Positions 1 to 8,370 are shown, numbered from the stretch's first letter. The stretch: 40,661 bases of DNA from Candidatus Coproplasma excrementavium (GCA_018715195.1 DVMA01000090.1:1-40661), one strand, 5' to 3'. The notes: a model not told the origin generated them from the sequence alone. A program made the numbers and translations.

Positions 1-1395
1 CCTTGTCGGGTCGGGGATGATGTATACGGATGCATCGGGATATCTTTCTCGCACGCAGTTTGCAAATTCGGGCCGTTCAACAATGTCTGCGGCGATTTCC
101 GGCCTTACATATATGCAGGCCGCGTCCGTGCCCTCGCTGAGCGTTCTCAGGAGGGAGGAATATGCAAACAGCAGATAGAATTCGTCGGAAAAATCGGTGC
201 CCGCGCCGCATATGGGGCAGGGCTTGAGCGCAAAGGCTGAAAGTTCCGAGCCCGAGCGCTTGCGCGTGAATTCAATCAGACCGAAGTCCGACATCGGCAG
301 CACGCGGTAGGGCGCGCCGTCTTTTGAGAGCGCCTTGTCAAGTTCTGCAACCAGTGCGTTGCGGTGTTCGGGCTGCTGCATGTCTATGAAGTCAACAACG
401 AACAGTCCGCCCATGTTGCGCAGCTTTATCTGCCGCGCTATTTCGCGCGCGGCGATAAGGTTGGTCTGGTACACCGTGTATTCAAGGCTGTCGTCGCCGA
501 TAAAGCCGCCCGTATTCACGTCTATGGAGGTGAGCGCCTCGGTGTGCTCTATTATGAGGTACGCGCCGTTGCCCAGTTCAACGCGGGGGGAGCAGGCCTC
601 CAGTATCTGTGCCGCCACGCCGCAGTCGTCCAGCATGTCGCGCTTGCCGTCGTAAAGTTCCAGCTTTATGCTCTTTCCGCCCGGCAGAATGTTTAAAAGG
701 TCGCGCACTTCGGTATACTGCGCCTCGCTGCCCGTAATAATCTTTTCCACGTCGCGCTCTTCAAATTCGCGCATTACGCGCACGGGCATTGTAAAGTCCG
801 TGCATATCAGCGTTCTGGGCCTTGCCTTGCGGTATTCGTCCGCCGCTCTGCGGTATACTGCGCGCAGAAAATTCAGCTCGTCGTCAATCTGTTTATAGCT
901 GCTGAACGGCGCGGAATTGCGTATTACCATTCCTTCGCCGCTCTTTTTTGCCTTTTTTGCGGCGAAGATGAGGCTGTCGCGCAGCTCGTCGTCCTCGATT
1001 CTGTGAGATATGCCCACAAAGTCGGTGTCGGGAAGGTATATGAGCGTTTTGCCCACAAACGATACCCTCGCGGATACCTTTGCGCCCTTTTTGCCGCCGG
1101 GCGTCTTTACAATCTGCACCATCAGTTCGTCGCCCGCTTTCAGCGCGGAAAGTCCGCCCGTCATGTTGTAGGGCAAATCCTCCGCAGAGAGGTAGCAGTT
1201 GCGGCTGAGTCCGCAGTCCACAAACGCCGCCTGCATGCCGTTGAGCACGTTTACGACGACGCCCTTATAGATGTTGCCTACTGCGGGCGTGCCGTCCTCC
1301 GCGGTGAACCTGCAGTCTGTCAGCTTTCCGCCTTCGGTCACGGCCGTGACGGAAAAACCGCATAATTTGTCGAAATATATTGTCTTTTTTGCCAT
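1..1395 (-). CDS. rng: Ribonuclease G/E family protein (3' end beyond window)
   Basis: Single-strand-specific endoribonuclease of the RNase E/G family, acting in rRNA 5' maturation and mRNA turnover. The frame is open from an ATG at 1395 to the left edge (465 codons). An N-terminal S1-like RNA-binding domain is seen (residues about 35-120). Catalytic Asp292 lies in SIDVNTGG and Asp335 in GLFVVDFIDM; the zinc-link cysteines are Cys393 and Cys396 (CPIC). All four sit exactly 11 residues before E. coli RNase E Asp303, Asp346, Cys404 and Cys407, which fixes the frame and supports the start. The ATG lacks a clear Shine-Dalgarno sequence. It lies about 200 bp downstream of the DUF2344 gene, in the same direction. 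In Clostridia this trio usually precedes rplU, which I would expect just outside the window (inference). Confidence 0.93.
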   Translation of the reverse strand, partial: MAKKTIYFDKLCGFSVTAVTEGGKLTDCRFTAEDGTPAVGNIYKGVVVNVLNGMQAAFVDCGLSRNCYLSAEDLPYNMTGGLSALKAGDELMVQIVKTPGGKKGAKVSARVSFVGKTLIYLPDTDFVGISHRIEDDELRDSLIFAAKKAKKSGEGMVIRNSAPFSSYKQIDDELNFLRAVYRRAADEYRKARPRTLICTDFTMPVRVMREFEERDVEKIITGSEAQYTEVRDLLNILPGGKSIKLELYDGKRDMLDDCGVAAQILEACSPRVELGNGAYLIIEHTEALTSIDVNTGGFIGDDSLEYTVYQTNLIAAREIARQIKLRNMGGLFVVDFIDMQQPEHRNALVAELDKALSKDGAPYRVLPMSDFGLIEFTRKRSGSELSAFALKPCPICGAGTDFSDEFYLLFAYSSLLRTLSEGTDAACIYVRPEIAADIVERPEFANCVRERYPDASVYIIPDPTR

Positions 1396-1601
1396 TATTC
1401 TGCTCTGAACGGGCAACGCCGTGCCCGAAACAAAAATTTTTTCGGAAATTTTTGCGCGATAGTTGCGCCATATATGCCGCTCTTTTTGGCGGACAGGGTG
1501 TGGTGCGGCCTTAAAACAGAGCAAGCTTAAAGGGTGGGCGGCCGCATTTTTCAGTTTTTTGAATGAGTTTTTGTGTGGTCTTTACAGCGCAAAAAATCTG
1601 A

Positions 1602-2192
1602 TTAAAATACGCTGTCGCCGAAGCTGTCCGTCTTTAAAATGACCTTGGCCTCGCCGCCGTAAAGCTCTTTAAGGTAGGAGCACATCAGGTCGGGCCTTAA
1701 GTTCTTTTCTCCGCAGCACAGCGTGAATACAAGCTTGTCGCCGTGCCATTCAATGCTGTATATCCTGGGGCGTATGTCCACAGTGCGCCCGCGCATGTCG
1801 GTAATAATTATCTCCTTCTGCGAAAGAATTTCCTCCGCGTCGAAGTGCGCAAGTCCCGTCGCCTCGTAGCGGCAGGCCTTTATGCTCTCGGCAAAGTTGG
1901 GGTTCTGCTCCGTATTTTTCCACGCAAGACACTTCACGCCGTCGGGGGAAAATCTGTTGAAAAGCTGTGCAAAATCTTTGTCCGTAGCCGCGTCCACGGT
2001 GCAGTATTCGCTCACCGATTTAACGCCCAGCGCCAGCGGATTGCCCATGAATATGCGGGGGTGTTTGTGAAATCCCTGGCTGTAACCTACCTCTATCCCC
2101 GCGCGCCTTAAAATGCGGTCTATGTGCCTTAAGAGGTCGAGGTGCGAAATGTATTCGGCGCCGTCCGTCTTGGTGTATCTGAACGCAATCAT
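1602..2192 (-). CDS. TIGR03936/DUF2344 radical-SAM-linked protein
   Basis: A 196-residue protein of the family that accompanies TIGR03960 radical SAM proteins; its biochemical role is unknown. The N-terminus carries the family signature: FRYTKTDGAEYISHLDLLRHI, then RRAGIEVGYSQGFHKHPRI. Its ATG overlaps the stop of the upstream radical SAM gene by four bases (2189-2192), so the two are probably translationally coupled and work together. In some genomes the two proteins are fused, which supports a shared job. Length is in the usual range for the stand-alone form. No intrinsic terminator is seen between it and RNase G, so the three genes are likely one transcript. Confidence 0.9.
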   Translation of the reverse strand: MIAFRYTKTDGAEYISHLDLLRHIDRILRRAGIEVGYSQGFHKHPRIFMGNPLALGVKSVSEYCTVDAATDKDFAQLFNRFSPDGVKCLAWKNTEQNPNFAESIKACRYEATGLAHFDAEEILSQKEIIITDMRGRTVDIRPRIYSIEWHGDKLVFTLCCGEKNLRPDLMCSYLKELYGGEAKVILKTDSFGDSVF

Positions 2193-3985
2193 ATCTCACC
2201 CCTCGCCGCGGGGCACATTTTCTGCATTCCGCAGCCCTTGCAACCGCTCAGGCAGCTGCCCGTAACCTTTCCGTCGTATGCGCGCTTTCTCTCTGAAAGC
2301 AGGAATTTTTTGCTGACCTCAATGTCGACAAAATCCCACGGCAGAATTTCCTCTTCGCCGCGCTCGCGGACATATTGCTCCGCACATATGCCGCAATCAT
2401 CAAAGGCTTTTCTCCAGCCATCTTCGCAGAACAGATTGTCCCATCCGTCAAATGTGCAGCCGTTTTTGTATGCGGAAAGTATGACCTTTCCCAGCCTTCT
2501 GTCGCCGCGCGCCAGCACGGCCTCGAGGAGGGAGGGATAGTATGCGCTCCAGCTGAAATGCACTCCGCGGGGCAGGTGTTTCAAAATAAAGTCCTGCTTG
2601 TGCTTTACTTCCTGCTCGTCCGCCTGCCTTTCCCACTGGAAGGGCGTGAACGGCTTGGGTACGAATGTTGCCGCCGAAACGGAAATGCGCAGCGATTTGG
2701 CGCGCTTTTGCGAGGAGTAGAGCAGGCGTATCTTTTCGCATATCTCGCTTATGCCCTTCAGATCCTCGTCCGTCTCGGTGGGCAGACCGAGCATAAAATA
2801 TAATTTGACCGCGGAATATCCCGCATCGAACGCACTTTTTGCCGCCTTTAAAATCTCTTCTTCGGTGATGTCCTTGTTTATAACGTCCCTCAGTCTCTGC
2901 GTGCCCGCCTCGGGCGCGAACGTGAGCGAGGTCTTTCTGGCGTCCTGCGCAAAGTCGCCCTCAAAGCTGTCCACCCTTAACGAGGGCAGCGCCAGCGTCA
3001 CCTCGGGCGGCAACTCGCTCTTCAGGCTCTTTATCAGCTCGGGAAGTTTTCCGTAGTCGCCCGTGGAGAGGGAGTTGAGGCTGACTTCGCCGTAGCCCGT
3101 GTTCTTTATCAGTCCGCAGGCCTGGCGGGTAAGCGTTTCAACGCTGCGCTTTCTCACGGGGCGGTAAATAAAGCCCGCCTGGCAGAATCTGCAGCCGCGG
3201 TAGCAGCCGCGCATAACTTCCACAACGGCGCGGTCGTGCACGCTCTCGCAGTTGGGAACGGCAAAGTTTTCGGGATATATCGCCCCGTCCAGGTCGGAAA
3301 CGGTGGCCTTCTTCACGTGCGATATTCCCTCAAAGCGCTCAACGCTGCCGTCCGCGTTGTAGTGCGGGGTGGTCAGCGCGGGTACGTATACGCCGTCCAG
3401 TTCGCTTATTTTTCTGTAAAATTCTTCGGTCGCGCCGCCGCACTGCATGTAAATTTCCGCAACGTCTGCGTCAACGCTCTCGCCGTCGCCTATGAAAAAT
3501 ATGTCCACAAAGTCGGCAAGCGGTTCGGGATTTACCGTGCAGGGTCCGCCCGCAACTATAAGGGGGTACTTTCCGCCCCTGCGCGCCTCTCTTTCGGCGG
3601 GTATGCCCGCAAGGTCGAGCATGTACAGCATGTTGGTGTAGCACAGCTCGTACGAAAGGGAGAACCCGAGCATGTCGAATTCTGAAAGCGGCGCTTTCAG
3701 CGCGAGCGAGTACAGCGGAACGTTCAGCTCCCTGAGTCCCTGACCGAAATCTCTCGCCGGGGCAAAGCAGAAGTCAACGCCCATTCCGCGGCGCAGAAAG
3801 GAGTCGGCGACTATCTTTATGCCTATGTTGCTCATTCCCACTTCGTACAGGTCGGGGTAGCAGGCGCAGAAGTTGAAATTTTCACCCTCGGAGGCAGGCG
3901 CGCCGTATTCGCCGCCCGTATAGCGGGAGGGTTTTTCACATTTTAACAGCAGTCCTCTCAGACTGTCCAAATCTATATGTTTCAC
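2189..3985 (-). CDS. TIGR03960-type B12-binding-like radical SAM protein
   Basis: A 598-residue radical SAM enzyme of unknown substrate. Residues about 35-180 form the B12-binding-like N-terminal domain (CACYPDLYEVGMSNIG). The [4Fe-4S] cluster motif CxxxCxxC is at Cys261, Cys265 and Cys268 (CYRGCRFC). A C-terminal cysteine cluster (CLSGCKGCGMQKMC) could hold a second cluster or metal. The start is a GTG at 3985; no internal ATG would keep the conserved EKPSRYTGGEYG segment near the N-terminus. A consensus promoter ends only six bases upstream of this GTG, so the mRNA may be leaderless. First gene of the radical SAM, DUF2344 and RNase G operon. Function is not assigned beyond the family. Confidence 0.9.
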   Translation of the reverse strand: MKHIDLDSLRGLLLKCEKPSRYTGGEYGAPASEGENFNFCACYPDLYEVGMSNIGIKIVADSFLRRGMGVDFCFAPARDFGQGLRELNVPLYSLALKAPLSEFDMLGFSLSYELCYTNMLYMLDLAGIPAEREARRGGKYPLIVAGGPCTVNPEPLADFVDIFFIGDGESVDADVAEIYMQCGGATEEFYRKISELDGVYVPALTTPHYNADGSVERFEGISHVKKATVSDLDGAIYPENFAVPNCESVHDRAVVEVMRGCYRGCRFCQAGFIYRPVRKRSVETLTRQACGLIKNTGYGEVSLNSLSTGDYGKLPELIKSLKSELPPEVTLALPSLRVDSFEGDFAQDARKTSLTFAPEAGTQRLRDVINKDITEEEILKAAKSAFDAGYSAVKLYFMLGLPTETDEDLKGISEICEKIRLLYSSQKRAKSLRISVSAATFVPKPFTPFQWERQADEQEVKHKQDFILKHLPRGVHFSWSAYYPSLLEAVLARGDRRLGKVILSAYKNGCTFDGWDNLFCEDGWRKAFDDCGICAEQYVRERGEEEILPWDFVDIEVSKKFLLSERKRAYDGKVTGSCLSGCKGCGMQKMCPAARGEI

Positions 3986-3991
3986 GGTCTT

Positions 3992-4020
3992 ATTATATTA
4001 TAAGCCGCGGCATTTTTCAA
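3992..4020 (-). promoter_or_regulatory. Sigma-A promoter abutting the radical SAM start codon
   Basis: On the minus strand, TTGAAA (4015-4020), a 17-base spacer and TATAAT (3992-3997). Only six bases separate the -10 box from the GTG at 3985, so the expected +1 falls on or next to the start codon. No Shine-Dalgarno sequence can fit. Confidence 0.7.
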
Positions 4021-4098
4021 GCCGCTGAAAGAGCTTTGCGGCACAAAATAAAATTTTTTGCTCAACTATTTCAAAAAACCGCCTCAAATTTGTTTCGT

Positions 4099-4126
4099 TT
4101 GCGTGAGATTTGGTTTAAAATATAAT
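4099..4126 (+). promoter_or_regulatory. Probable promoter of the secB-like gene
   Basis: TTGCGT (4099-4104), 16-base spacer, TATAAT (4121-4126), about 70 bp upstream of the ATG at 4198. The -10 box is perfect and the -35 box weaker. Confidence 0.6.
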
Positions 4127-4197
4127 TGGTTGAAGCCGCAGAAGGTAATGTGGCGGCCTCGTCCGCATAAAAATAATGATTCGAGGAGATTTTTATC

Positions 4198-4641
4198 ATG
4201 AAAATCAATTTCAGAGGCGTAGGCGCCGAGGAACTTTCTTTCAAAATGAACAGGGTAAAGCTTGAGCCCAATTCCCGTCTGGACATCAAACCCCAGTTTT
4301 CCCGTCAGGTGCGCAAGGTAAAGGACAACGATAAGCTCAACTTCATCGCCCTTTCCCTCAAGGTTGAGAGCACCGAGGCCGAACCCAAGCCCTTCGACCT
4401 GCACGTAACGCTTGTAGGCACCTTCGAGGTGGAGGATATGGTTGCAGGCAGCGACCAGGAGAGGGAGTTCGTAATCGAGGGCACAAAGCTGCTGTTCCCC
4501 TATCTGCGCGCAGCCGTAACCAATCTCACGGCGTCGGCATACATCGCACCGCTCAACCTTCCCGTCATAAGCGGCCCCATCTTCCCTGAGGACAGGGACG
4601 TGTACGCGTTCACCGTTGGCGGCGAGGACAAGCTCAACTGA
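4198..4641 (+). CDS. secB: SecB-family protein-export chaperone
   Basis: A 147-residue cytosolic protein recognised by its C-terminal half: FVIEGTKLLFPYLRAAVTNL followed by a TASAYIAPLNLPVISGPIF-like stretch. This parallels the SecB signature LLFPYAREYISDLVSRGTFPPLNL. SecB forms a tetramer that keeps secretory precursors unfolded and can hand them to SecA. The N-terminus (MKINFRGVGAEELSFKMNRV) is less typical. The ATG at 4198 follows GAGGAG with normal spacing. Classical SecB belongs to Proteobacteria; related solitary or toxin-antitoxin-associated chaperones occur in other phyla. No toxin or antitoxin gene flanks it, and neighbours are hpt downstream and a divergent radical SAM operon upstream, so client proteins cannot be inferred. 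Confidence 0.75.
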   Translation: MKINFRGVGAEELSFKMNRVKLEPNSRLDIKPQFSRQVRKVKDNDKLNFIALSLKVESTEAEPKPFDLHVTLVGTFEVEDMVAGSDQEREFVIEGTKLLFPYLRAAVTNLTASAYIAPLNLPVISGPIFPEDRDVYAFTVGGEDKLN

Positions 4642-4663
4642 AAATAAAAACATGTCAATATGC

Positions 4664-4693
4664 GGCAAGCGGAAAAAAGTTTCCGCTTGCCTT
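4664..4693 (+). terminator. Hairpin after secB-like gene
   Basis: Perfect 12-bp stem GGCAAGCGGAAA/TTTCCGCTTGCC with a four-base loop. The tail (TTGCTTGCTTT) is only moderately T-rich, so termination may be partial. Confidence 0.5.
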
Positions 4694-4758
4694 GCTTGCT
4701 TTAAAAAACTTTTTAAATTTTAAAATAAAGGCGCTTGCGCCGCACAAAGGAGAATGCA

Positions 4759-5298
4759 ATGGATTCCGCAATTGAAAGAGTGCTCTATTCGGAAGAGGAC
4801 ATAGCAAAGAGGGTAAAGGAGCTCGGCGAACAGATTTCGCGCGACTACAAGGGCAAGCCGCTGGCCGTGATAGGCGTGCTGCGCGGCGGTTCGATTTTCT
4901 GCTCCGACCTCATAAGGAACATAACCATACCCATGGAACTTTCCTTCATAGAGGCGTCTTCGTACAAAGACGGCACCACGCCCCAGGGTGAAGTAAAGAT
5001 AAACATATCCAGGGGCTTTTCCGCAAAGGGGCTTAACATACTCATCGCGGAGGACATAATAGATACCGGCCACACGCTGTACGCCGTGCGCGAAAGGTTG
5101 CTTGCCGAGGGGGCGCTCTCCGTTAAAATGTGCTGCATACTCAACAAGCCTTCCCGCCGTCAGGCAAAGATAACCGCCGATTACGTCGGCTTCGACATCC
5201 CCGACGAATTTGTGGTCGGCTACGGCCTCGACTATGCGAACAAGTACCGCAACCTGCCTTATATAGGCATTCTTTCCAGAAAAGTTTACGAAAAGTAA
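4759..5298 (+). CDS. hpt: Hypoxanthine phosphoribosyltransferase
   Basis: Salvages hypoxanthine (and guanine) to IMP/GMP using PRPP. The 179-residue protein has the PRPP-binding loop EDIIDTGHT at residues 98-106 and the pyrophosphate-loop segment GVLRGGSIFCSDL near residues 39-51. The flexible-loop serine-tyrosine pair (EASSYKDGT) is also present, all as in bacterial HPRTs. ATG 4759 is chosen because AAAGGAG at 4746-4752 gives ideal spacing; an in-frame TTG at 4735 would put the ribosome site inside the gene. It is flanked by hairpins on both sides, so it may be monocistronic or partly read through from secB. Confidence 0.95.
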   Translation: MDSAIERVLYSEEDIAKRVKELGEQISRDYKGKPLAVIGVLRGGSIFCSDLIRNITIPMELSFIEASSYKDGTTPQGEVKINISRGFSAKGLNILIAEDIIDTGHTLYAVRERLLAEGALSVKMCCILNKPSRRQAKITADYVGFDIPDEFVVGYGLDYANKYRNLPYIGILSRKVYEK

Positions 5299-5302
5299 TT
5301 TT

Positions 5303-5340
5303 AAAGCCGCCCGCGCAAAGCTTTGCGCGGGCGGCTTTCG
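5303..5340 (+). terminator. Perfect hairpin after hpt
   Basis: A fully palindromic 36-base element (5303-5320 paired with 5321-5338; arms start AAAGCCGCCCGCG). The stem is very stable but the T tail is short (TTT then CG). Confidence 0.65.
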
Positions 5341-5432
5341 TGCCTTGACCACCATATGTTGTGGTAATGCGTTGCGCGCGTTACTATTATATATAACAAA
5401 TATAAAAATTTTGCGCACGAAGGCATTTTTAA

Positions 5433-5461
5433 TTGACAGAGTGCCTTTTATGTGCTAAAAT
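5433..5461 (+). promoter_or_regulatory. Promoter of rpmG-secE-nusG
   Basis: TTGACA (5433-5438), 17-base spacer and TAAAAT (5456-5461), with an extended TGC before the -10 box. Close to ideal sigma-A sequence, 52 bp ahead of rpmG. Confidence 0.85.
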
Positions 5462-5513
5462 TTCCTCACATTCCTTGAAGGGGTGTAATTTTTTTGTACG
5501 GAGTTTTTCTACA

Positions 5514-5678
5514 ATGAAGAAGGCATCAGTAAGAGCCAAGATAACCTTAGAGTGCACAGAATGCAAGCACAGAAATTACGACAGCTTCAAGAATAAGCGT
5601 AACGATCCTGACAGGCTTACCATTTCCAAGTACTGCCCTTTCTGCAAAAAGCACACCGAGCACAAGGAAACCAAGTAA
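5514..5678 (+). CDS. rpmG: 50S ribosomal protein L33
   Basis: A 54-residue protein of the large ribosomal subunit. It begins [20 protein letters not shown] and carries two CxxC pairs (CTEC and CPFC), the zinc-binding form of L33. The ATG at 5514 matches the family N-terminus and follows a CGGAG at 5499-5503; an upstream in-frame TTG at 5433 lies inside the promoter and is rejected. First gene of the conserved rpmG-secE-nusG cluster. Confidence 0.96.
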   Translation: MKKASVRAKITLECTECKHRNYDSFKNKRNDPDRLTISKYCPFCKKHTEHKETK

Positions 5679-5757
5679 TTTAAGTTTTTTTGTGGTCTGC
5701 GCGCGGCCGCGCCGCGCGTCGTAAGCGCGCTCGCGCGATTTTAAAGAGGTTATAACT

Positions 5758-6000
5758 ATGGCGGCATCCAATAAAAATGACGTTAAAAAGCCCAATATAT
5801 TCGTCCGCATCGGCAGGAAGTTCAAGGAAGTATTCTCTGAACTTAAAAGAGTGACCTGGCCTACGTTCCCCAAGGTTCTTAAATCCACGGGCGTAGTTCT
5901 TCTGGTCGTTGTTGTATTCCTCGTAGTTGTTACGGCAATCAACTTCGGTCTGCAGGCACTCCTTGACCTTGTCACGGGCATAGGCGGCACCGGAGCGTAA
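5758..6000 (+). CDS. secE: Preprotein translocase subunit SecE
   Basis: An 80-residue, single-span SecE, the small essential subunit clamping SecY in the translocon. An amphipathic segment with the family signature (KEVFSELKRVTWPTFPKVLK) precedes one membrane helix of about 20 residues (VVLLVVVVFLVVVTAINFGL). AAAGAGG lies upstream of the ATG. nusG starts five bases after its stop, so the two are surely co-transcribed. Confidence 0.95.
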   Translation: MAASNKNDVKKPNIFVRIGRKFKEVFSELKRVTWPTFPKVLKSTGVVLLVVVVFLVVVTAINFGLQALLDLVTGIGGTGA

Positions 6001-6005
6001 AGACT

Positions 6006-6554
6006 ATGGCTGATATGACAAAGCCTTGCTGGTATATACTTCACACCTATTCCGGGTACGAAGCCATGGTCAAGGACAGCCTTGAAAGGCTGATTGAAAA
6101 CAACAATCTTCAGTCGCAGATATTCGACGTGAAGATACCCATGGAGACGACTATAGAGGAAAAGAACGGCAAGCGCAAACTTGTTGAGCGCAAGCTGCTT
6201 CCCTGCTATGTGTTCATAAAGATGATTTACTCCAACCAGCTGTGGTACTGGGTAACCAATACCCGCGGCGTAACGGGTTTCGTAGGCCCTCAGGGCAGAC
6301 CCCTTCCCCTGAAGGAGGATGAAATCCGCCGCATGCGCCTTGAAGAGGTGGCTGTGGACGCCAACTTCGTCGTTGGCGACAGGGTAAGCATCGATGCCGG
6401 CCCGCTCGAAGGTTTCGAAGGTACCATAAAGGAACTCAACGATACCGCTCAGAAGGCGCTCGTAAACGTGGAACTGTTCGGCAGAAATACCGACGTAGAG
6501 GTGGAGTACATCCAGATAAAGAGGATAGATACCCCCGCGTCCACGGCAGAATAA
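6006..6554 (+). CDS. nusG: Transcription termination/antitermination factor NusG
   Basis: A 182-residue RNA-polymerase elongation factor. The NGN domain spans residues about 7-110 (CWYILHTYSGYE; LVERKLLPCYVFIKM; NTRGVTGFVGPQGRPLPL). The KOW domain is at about 127-160 (VGDRVSIDAGPLEGFEGTIK). Length is typical. It is encoded directly after secE, as in most Bacillota. No terminator is seen after it; a 361-bp gap separates it from rplK. Confidence 0.96.
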   Translation: MADMTKPCWYILHTYSGYEAMVKDSLERLIENNNLQSQIFDVKIPMETTIEEKNGKRKLVERKLLPCYVFIKMIYSNQLWYWVTNTRGVTGFVGPQGRPLPLKEDEIRRMRLEEVAVDANFVVGDRVSIDAGPLEGFEGTIKELNDTAQKALVNVELFGRNTDVEVEYIQIKRIDTPASTAE

Positions 6555-6915
6555 TTTTTTTAAAGGCAGCATCTGCCTGCGCCTCATGCTTTCAAAAAAG
6601 TGCAGCGGGCATTGAAATTTTTTGCAATTGCCCCGCACATATGTGCCGATTACCGCATTTTTGCGGCATTCACATATTCATAAAAATGCCGGTCTGCGGC
6701 CCGCCGCGGCAAGGCATACACCACCCGCGCAAATTTTTTTCGCGGACACATTTTCAGATAAAGCCGGAAAAGTGCAGGGCGCACGCCTTTAAAGCACTTT
6801 TGCGACCGAAACGGCCCCGCGGCGGAAAAGACTGCGTCGCCGTATACTTGTGGGAGATTGCGCTAAATACTTTCATGGCGCAAGTCGTCAGTACCACATA
6901 GGAGGACTTTTATTT
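6555..6915 (+). other. nusG-rplK intergenic region
   Basis: 361 bp with no credible gene. It holds a minus-orientation copy of the dispersed repeat (6626-6651) and a small hairpin CCGCA-TTTT-TGCGG just after it. AGGAGG for rplK is at 6900-6905. No convincing promoter pair and no clear intrinsic terminator were found, so whether rplK is read from the nusG transcript is open. Confidence 0.5.
6626..6651 (-). repeat. Dispersed palindromic repeat, copy 1
   Basis: Read on the minus strand, the 20-base core GGCACATATGTGCGGGGCAA is flanked by AATC on the left and TT on the right. It includes the perfect 12-base palindrome GCACATATGTGC. Confidence 0.75.
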
Positions 6916-7341
6916 ATGGCAAAAAAGATTACCGCTGTAGTAAAGTTGCAGCTTCCTGCCGGCAAGGCCACCCCTGCGCCCCCCGTAGGTTCCACCCTCG
7001 GCCCTCACGGCATCAACATCCCCGGTTTCACCAAGGAATTCAATGCCAAGACGGCAGATAAGGCCGGCCTCATAATTCCCTGCGTAGTCACCATCTATCA
7101 GGACAGAAGCTTCACCTTCATCCTTAAAACGCCCCCTACGCCCGTGCTCATCAAAAAGGCACTCGGCATAGATACGGCCAGCGCCCGTCCCAACAGGGAT
7201 AAGGTTGGCAAGCTGACCAAGGCTCAGGCTGAAGAAATCGCTAAGACCAAGCTGCCCGACCTCAACTGCTCCACTCTGGAAGCAGCCATCAGCATGGTAA
7301 AGGGCACCGCGCGCTCCATGGGCGTTACCGTAGAAGAGTAA
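6916..7341 (+). CDS. rplK: 50S ribosomal protein L11
   Basis: A 141-residue L11, exactly the usual length. It binds 23S rRNA at the GTPase-associated centre. N-terminal domain [20 protein letters not shown] with the [16 protein letters not shown] segment; C-terminal rRNA-binding domain ending [18 protein letters not shown] 6916 follows AGGAGG (6900-6905). rplA follows after 86 bp, a gap that holds a possible pseudoknot. Confidence 0.97.
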   Translation: MAKKITAVVKLQLPAGKATPAPPVGSTLGPHGINIPGFTKEFNAKTADKAGLIIPCVVTIYQDRSFTFILKTPPTPVLIKKALGIDTASARPNRDKVGKLTKAQAEEIAKTKLPDLNCSTLEAAISMVKGTARSMGVTVEE

Positions 7342-7354
7342 GCGCGTTTGAAGA

Positions 7355-7398
7355 GTGTGTGGGAGAGGGGTAAATTACACACAAAAGTCGGACCCCTC
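7355..7398 (+). promoter_or_regulatory. Possible H-type pseudoknot ahead of rplA
   Basis: Stem 1 GTGTGT (7355-7360) pairs with ACACAC (7377-7382). Stem 2 GAGGGG (7365-7370, inside loop 1) pairs with CCCCTC (7393-7398, after stem 1). The interleaved order is that of an H-type pseudoknot, ending 13 bases before the rplA Shine-Dalgarno sequence. L1 is known to repress its own operon by binding mRNA, so a control role is plausible but unproven. Confidence 0.4.
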
Positions 7399-7427
7399 GA
7401 AAATACCACACGGAGGAATATATTATA

Positions 7428-8117
7428 ATGAAAGCTGGCAAGAAATACGCAGACAGCGTTAAAACTTACGATCATTCCAAGGCATACGACCCCAACGAGG
7501 CCGTAAACCTTACCCTTTCCACCGCCAAGGCAAAATTCGATGAAACCATCGAACTTCACGTTCGCCTGGGCGTAGACCCCCGCCAGGCAGACCAGCAGGT
7601 GCGCGGCGTGCTCGTACTTCCCAACGGCACCGGCAAGAGCAAGAAAGTGCTCGTCATCGCAAAGGGCGAAAGAGCTGACGCAGCTGCAGCTGCAGGCGCA
7701 GATATCGTCGGCGCAGAAGAGCTCATCCAGAAGATTCAGCACGAAAACTGGTTCGATTTCGACGTTATGATCACCACCCCCGACATGATGGGCGTTGTAG
7801 GTCGTATCGGTCGTCTCCTCGGCCCCAAGGGCTTAATGCCCAACCCCAAGTCGGGTACCGTTACCATGGACGTTGCCAAGGCAGTCAAGGAAGTTAAAGC
7901 AGGTAAAGTTGAGTACCGTCTCGACAAAACCGCAATCATACACTGCCCCATCGGCAAAAAGTCTTTCGGCGCAGAAAAGATTGCAGAAAACTTCAACGCG
8001 CTCATGGATGCCATCGTAAAGGCTAAGCCCGCAGCAGCAAAGGGCCAGTATATAAAGAGCGTAACGCTCACTTCCACCATGGGCCCCGGCGTGAAGGTAA
8101 ACTTCAACAGAGGCTGA
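7428..8117 (+). CDS. rplA: 50S ribosomal protein L1
   Basis: A 229-residue L1, the protein of the mobile L1 stalk and usually the translational repressor of the L11/L1 mRNA. Characteristic segments are [35 protein letters not shown] and the [18 protein letters not shown] signature in domain II. ATG 7428 follows CGGAGG. A strong terminator follows at 8157-8189, so rplKA forms a unit separate from rplJL. Confidence 0.97.
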   Translation: MKAGKKYADSVKTYDHSKAYDPNEAVNLTLSTAKAKFDETIELHVRLGVDPRQADQQVRGVLVLPNGTGKSKKVLVIAKGERADAAAAAGADIVGAEELIQKIQHENWFDFDVMITTPDMMGVVGRIGRLLGPKGLMPNPKSGTVTMDVAKAVKEVKAGKVEYRLDKTAIIHCPIGKKSFGAEKIAENFNALMDAIVKAKPAAAKGQYIKSVTLTSTMGPGVKVNFNRG

Positions 8118-8156
8118 GTGCTCTGCGGAGACGTTCCGCAATAAAACTTAAAAATT

Positions 8157-8189
8157 ATGCGGCAGGAAACATTCCCGCCGCATTTTTTT
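8157..8189 (+). terminator. Intrinsic terminator of rplKA
   Basis: Stem ATGCGGC/GCCGCAT (8157-8163 with 8176-8182), extended by an inner GGAA/TTCC after one mismatch, and followed by seven T residues. Confidence 0.85.
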
Positions 8190-8326
8190 ATGCGCCGTTT
8201 TTGTTGAGCGGCTCTTTTGTGCCGTGTTTTTGATAGTCTTTTTCTTTCCGGTCGAGCAGGTCGAGGCGGTATTTTTGCGGTGCGCCCCGTGAATTAAAAA
8301 ATTTTTTTGCAGCGGCGCAAAAACGT

Positions 8327-8355
8327 TTGACAAAAGATTTATTATTCAATATAAT
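8327..8355 (+). promoter_or_regulatory. Promoter of rplJL
   Basis: TTGACA (8327-8332), 17-base spacer, TATAAT (8350-8355): a perfect sigma-A consensus, as expected for a highly expressed ribosomal operon. Confidence 0.92.
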
Positions 8356-8370
8356 ATTTGAGCAAAACAA

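Noticed and set aside
5345-5367. Repeat copy after hpt (TTGACCACCATATG...)
   Set aside because: Shares only the CCATATGT centre and outer TTG/AA; too diverged to count as a confident member.
5547-6638. Long minus-strand frame across rpmG-secE-nusG
   Set aside because: An antisense shadow of three certain genes; no recognisable product.
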